From the NCBI GenBank assembly GCA_002840285.1, contig PHAE01000003.1, forward strand, positions 1 to 64,000: DNA of 64,000 nucleotides, given 5' to 3'. Position numbers and translations under genes: made by a program. The DNA comes from Firmicutes bacterium HGW-Firmicutes-11 (lineage in GTDB: Bacteria; Bacillota; Clostridia; Peptostreptococcales; Anaerovoracaceae). Positions 61,708 to 64,000 of this stretch are shown in pieces (within the stretch, counting starts at the first letter, position 1; the number at the start of each line of letters is the position of its first letter). The notes below the pieces were generated by a model. It worked only from the letters and a program-made list of their open reading frames with translations, made no database searches and had not been told where the DNA came from.

Positions 61708-61743
61708 AAATTGCACCCATCCTTTCCATCAGAGTATCACAAA

Positions 61744-61790
61744 AACAGACAACGTTGCAAGAAGGTTCCTCTTCTGCAACGTTGTCTGTT
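61744..61790 (-). terminator. Strong terminator of the BKACE operon
   Basis: AACAGACAACGTTGCAAGAAG pairs with its complement ending CAACGTTGTCTGTT (about 20 pairs, one bulge, 6-nt loop), followed by TTTTTG on the minus strand. It insulates the activator gene from the operon upstream. Confidence 0.85.
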
Positions 61791-61834
61791 AAGTGAAGGA
61801 CGTCATGTATCATTTGGAGGAGACTCGTCGTCCG

Positions 61835-62671
61835 TTACTTTGTCAGAGACATTATGGCTCTCGCCTCATCCGGTGTAGCGATCTCTTTGTTGAATTCTGC
61901 TACGATCCGTTTGGTGCGTTCTACGAATTCGACGTTGGATTTCGCCAGAACGCCTTTGGAATAGAGAATGTTGTCCTCCATACCGACGCGAACGTGGCCT
62001 CCCAGCGCCAAAGCGGTGAACATGATGGGAAGGTGCCCTTTTCCGATTCCCAGGGCGCCCCAGGTACTGTCTGCAGGGATCAGACTCTTGAGAAAGACCA
62101 GGTTTTCCACTGTGGCATCCATACCGCCTGCCGCACCCAAAACAAACTGGAAGTGCAGGGGAGCTTTCAGAATGCCCTTTTTCAAGTAATAAAGAGCATT
62201 ATAGATCATGCCGGCGTCAAAGATCTCGATTTCTGGCTTGACGTTGTTCTCTTGCATGACCGTGCCGAGCTTTTCCAGAAAACGCGGGCTGTTTTCAAAC
62301 ACGGAAGTGTGCAGCCAGTTCATCGATCCGCAATCATAAGATGCCATTTCCGGCTTCAGATCAATGATATGCCGCATACGAGCTTCGTCTTCCAGACCAA
62401 GCTGCCCGGATGTGGTCAGATTCAAAACGATATCACAGTCGGTGTCCCTGATGTAGCCCACAGTCTCCACAAACTTATCGTAGTTCATGGAAGATTTATC
62501 TTCATCGTCTCTCACATGGAGATGGGCGACGGAGGCGCCGGCTTTCCAACAGGCATAGACTTCATCAGCGATCTCTTTTGGCTGAAGAGGCACATACGGG
62601 GTATCTTTCTTGGACGGCCAAGCTCCGGTGGGAGCCACCGTCAGTATGACTTTGTTTTTCAAATCACTCAT
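61835..62671 (-). CDS. Beta-keto acid cleavage enzyme (BKACE family)
   Basis: A 278-residue zinc enzyme of the family that includes Kce. The metal site HLHVRD (about residues 49-54) and the later VRVGMEDN (catalytic Glu region) are present; DCGSMNW and PEIEIFDAGMI follow family pattern. It would cleave a beta-keto acid using acetyl-CoA, giving acetoacetate and a new CoA thioester. Residues deciding the substrate differ from Kce at 1-686, so it is not a second Kce. Downstream of a cyclase-family and a 3-hydroxyacyl-CoA-dehydrogenase-like gene. Confidence 0.85.
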   Translation of the reverse strand: MSDLKNKVILTVAPTGAWPSKKDTPYVPLQPKEIADEVYACWKAGASVAHLHVRDDEDKSSMNYDKFVETVGYIRDTDCDIVLNLTTSGQLGLEDEARMRHIIDLKPEMASYDCGSMNWLHTSVFENSPRFLEKLGTVMQENNVKPEIEIFDAGMIYNALYYLKKGILKAPLHFQFVLGAAGGMDATVENLVFLKSLIPADSTWGALGIGKGHLPIMFTALALGGHVRVGMEDNILYSKGVLAKSNVEFVERTKRIVAEFNKEIATPDEARAIMSLTK

Positions 62672-62684
62672 TTAGTTTCCCCTC

Positions 62685-63617
62685 TTAAAGTCCGCCGTAA
62701 GTGTACGTTCTCTCTGGAACATCGTTGATATCTTCTTCATCGATCTCCGCCACGCAGCGGACCATGGCGCCATCTCCCATGTACCAACGGATCGGGAAGC
62801 AGAGGAAACGGAATCGTTTACCGGACACCTTGTCCAGATCGCCGCCAAGATTTTCAACTCCAACGATTCCATGTCCCAGCATCAGTTTGTGGCAAGGTTC
62901 CCAGGTTCCCCAGCAGCCAATGGCTTCCAGCTCGCCGAACTTCTTGTCATAGGCTTCCTGGCCGTGAAGTTTGATGTACAGTTCTTTGTCAAACTCTGCA
63001 TATGCCTCTTCACCGAACTGTTCGATGTATTCTTTGGTGATCGGCCGTCCCGATGCGCCGACCAGGTTCATCGCGGTTCCGCCGTTGTTGCCCATGGCGG
63101 TGTGCAGCGGGTGATCCAGTGCCTGGCTGTCCATCGCCACACATTTCACCTTGTGTTTGACAAACCATTTTCCAGCGTCAACACCGGTGCCACAGGAGTA
63201 ATGATAGTAATCTTTGGAATCGTCAAACTTGCGGTGCATACCGGTGTTCAGGCACACAACCATGCCTTCCAATTCTTCCGGCTTGATGTTGGCTCGTTTG
63301 CATGCATCTTCAAGATGCTTGTCGGTGATGAGTCCCCATTTTTCCACTTCGATCTCAAGGCAGATCGCATCGCCGGTATAAGCATCCACCGGCATTTCGT
63401 GGGTGTAGCGGGCTCTCTTGCCATCAAATTCATATTCCATGACGTGGCGGGGAGCATCGGCGTGGGTTCCGGTATGCTGAACACAGTCGATTCTCTGGGT
63501 CAAGACGCCGCCCTTTGCCAGGGTATGCATGGAATCGATCACCGGTTTTGCAAAATAGGGCCAGCGTGGGATCTCCGCGCTGAACGGATGTGTAAGGTCA
63601 ACAAATTTCTTTGCCAT
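62685..63617 (-). CDS. Cyclase-family metal-dependent hydrolase (kynurenine-formamidase fold)
   Basis: A 310-residue protein with the signature QHTGTHADAPRH (about residues 46-57), a variant of the HxGTHxDxPxH metal motif, and MDSQALDHPLH further on. Family members hydrolyse formamides, isatin or lactam-like bonds; this one is longer than bacterial KynB (about 210), so it belongs to an extended subgroup. It sits 13 bp before the BKACE gene and is probably in the same pathway. Confidence 0.78.
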   Translation of the reverse strand: MAKKFVDLTHPFSAEIPRWPYFAKPVIDSMHTLAKGGVLTQRIDCVQHTGTHADAPRHVMEYEFDGKRARYTHEMPVDAYTGDAICLEIEVEKWGLITDKHLEDACKRANIKPEELEGMVVCLNTGMHRKFDDSKDYYHYSCGTGVDAGKWFVKHKVKCVAMDSQALDHPLHTAMGNNGGTAMNLVGASGRPITKEYIEQFGEEAYAEFDKELYIKLHGQEAYDKKFGELEAIGCWGTWEPCHKLMLGHGIVGVENLGGDLDKVSGKRFRFLCFPIRWYMGDGAMVRCVAEIDEEDINDVPERTYTYGGL

Positions 63618-63657
63618 TTTCTTTCTCCTTCTTTGATATGCATTTGATACGATTGAT

Positions 63658-64000
63658 TTATTTCAAGTCTTTGGTCACTTCGATCAGGTACTCTTTGAGA
63701 CGGCGGGTGGAGGCTTCGATCTGTTCCGGCGTCCAGGTTTGATAACCCTTTCCGGTTTTGAAACCCAGGTCTCCTTTTTCCACAAGCTCTTTCAGCAACT
63801 TCGATGGCTCGTGGGAATCCTCCAGATATTTCACGATGTAACTCTGAATGCTCAGCGAGAGATCCAGGCCGATCATGTCTGCATTCTCCAGGATCCCCAG
63901 GATGGGCCAGCGTAAGCCAGGTCCATAACGAAGCGCTTCATCGACGGTGGCTGGATCGGCGATGCCGTTTTCCACGATGGAAAGGGCTTCTCTCCAGATC
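63658..64000 (-). CDS. 3-hydroxyacyl-CoA dehydrogenase family protein, C-terminal part
   Basis: The gene runs off the right edge; only the C-terminal domain (about 114 residues) is here. RYGPGLRWPILGILENADMI and VEKGDLGFKTGKGYQTW are the all-helical dimerisation domain of 3-hydroxyacyl-CoA or carnitine/gulonate-type dehydrogenases. The NAD domain is outside. Next to a BKACE, an enzyme making the beta-keto acid from a beta-hydroxy acid is expected, as in carnitine degradation, but the substrate is open. Confidence 0.75.
   Translation of the reverse strand, partial: IWREALSIVENGIADPATVDEALRYGPGLRWPILGILENADMIGLDLSLSIQSYIVKYLEDSHEPSKLLKELVEKGDLGFKTGKGYQTWTPEQIEASTRRLKEYLIEVTKDLK

Noticed and set aside
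1..64000. tRNA, rRNA, riboswitch, CRISPR array, phage or insertion-sequence genes
   Set aside because: I read the intergenic regions and saw no such structures; a covariance-model search would be needed to exclude small RNAs.

Overview
The window reads as chromosome of an anaerobic, low-oxygen-adapted Gram-positive bacterium, most likely an amino-acid-fermenting member of the Clostridia. This is inference from gene content: there are strong GGAGG-type ribosome sites almost everywhere, lipoprotein-type solute-binding proteins, a GltD-fused [FeFe] hydrogenase, lysine-fermentation genes (Kce/Kal), a 4-hydroxybutyryl-CoA dehydratase homologue, tryptophanase and a clostridial-style acetoin dehydrogenase complex. 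I saw no rRNA, tRNA, CRISPR array, phage genes or insertion sequence.

Layout. 1-1.1 kb: end of a lysine-fermentation operon (kce, kal). 1.2-11 kb: amino-acid and housekeeping genes (MFS exporter, tryptophanase, hydrolase, arginase, M20 deacylase, nitroreductase, 4-hydroxybutyryl-CoA dehydratase homologue, 2-hydroxyacid dehydrogenase, 8-oxoguanine glycosylase). 11-17 kb: a 1145-residue hydrogenase/flavoprotein fusion, a membrane-anchored zinc peptidase and a serpin. 17-25 kb: the acetoin dehydrogenase operon (E1 alpha, E1 beta, E2, E3), fdhD and an AcoR-like activator. 25-32.6 kb: an operon of a creatinase-fold (M24) protein, a beta-hydroxyacid dehydrogenase and a bicupin, divergent from a second activator, lipoate ligase and an AEC carrier. 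32.7-38.4 kb: a Liv-type ABC transporter and a TetR regulator. 38.5-43.6 kb: a second TetR regulator and a sugar/cyclitol operon (IolN-like hydrolase, cupin, zinc dehydrogenase, split transketolase). 43.6-55.2 kb: molybdenum-cofactor genes, a TRAP transporter and a cytoplasmic three-subunit molybdoenzyme, divergent from a third activator and a MoeA-like protein. 55.3-61.7 kb: a gamma-resorcylate-decarboxylase-like enzyme with a second TRAP transporter and cupin, behind a fourth activator. 61.8-64 kb: a BKACE enzyme, a cyclase-family hydrolase and the end of a 3-hydroxyacyl-CoA dehydrogenase.

How it works together. The unifying theme is sigma-54 control. Six sites with exact GG-N10-GC geometry precede kal-kce, the acetoin operon, the M24 operon, the Liv binding-protein gene, the molybdoenzyme/TRAP operon and the decarboxylase/TRAP operon, all on the minus strand. 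Four enhancer-binding activators lie next to four of them. Dyads or phased repeats, candidate activator sites, lie about 40 to 165 bp upstream of each promoter. The region thus looks like a set of separately inducible uptake-plus-catabolism modules, each with its own sensor. The substrates of the M24, molybdoenzyme, decarboxylase and BKACE modules cannot be named from sequence and are the most promising new biology here.
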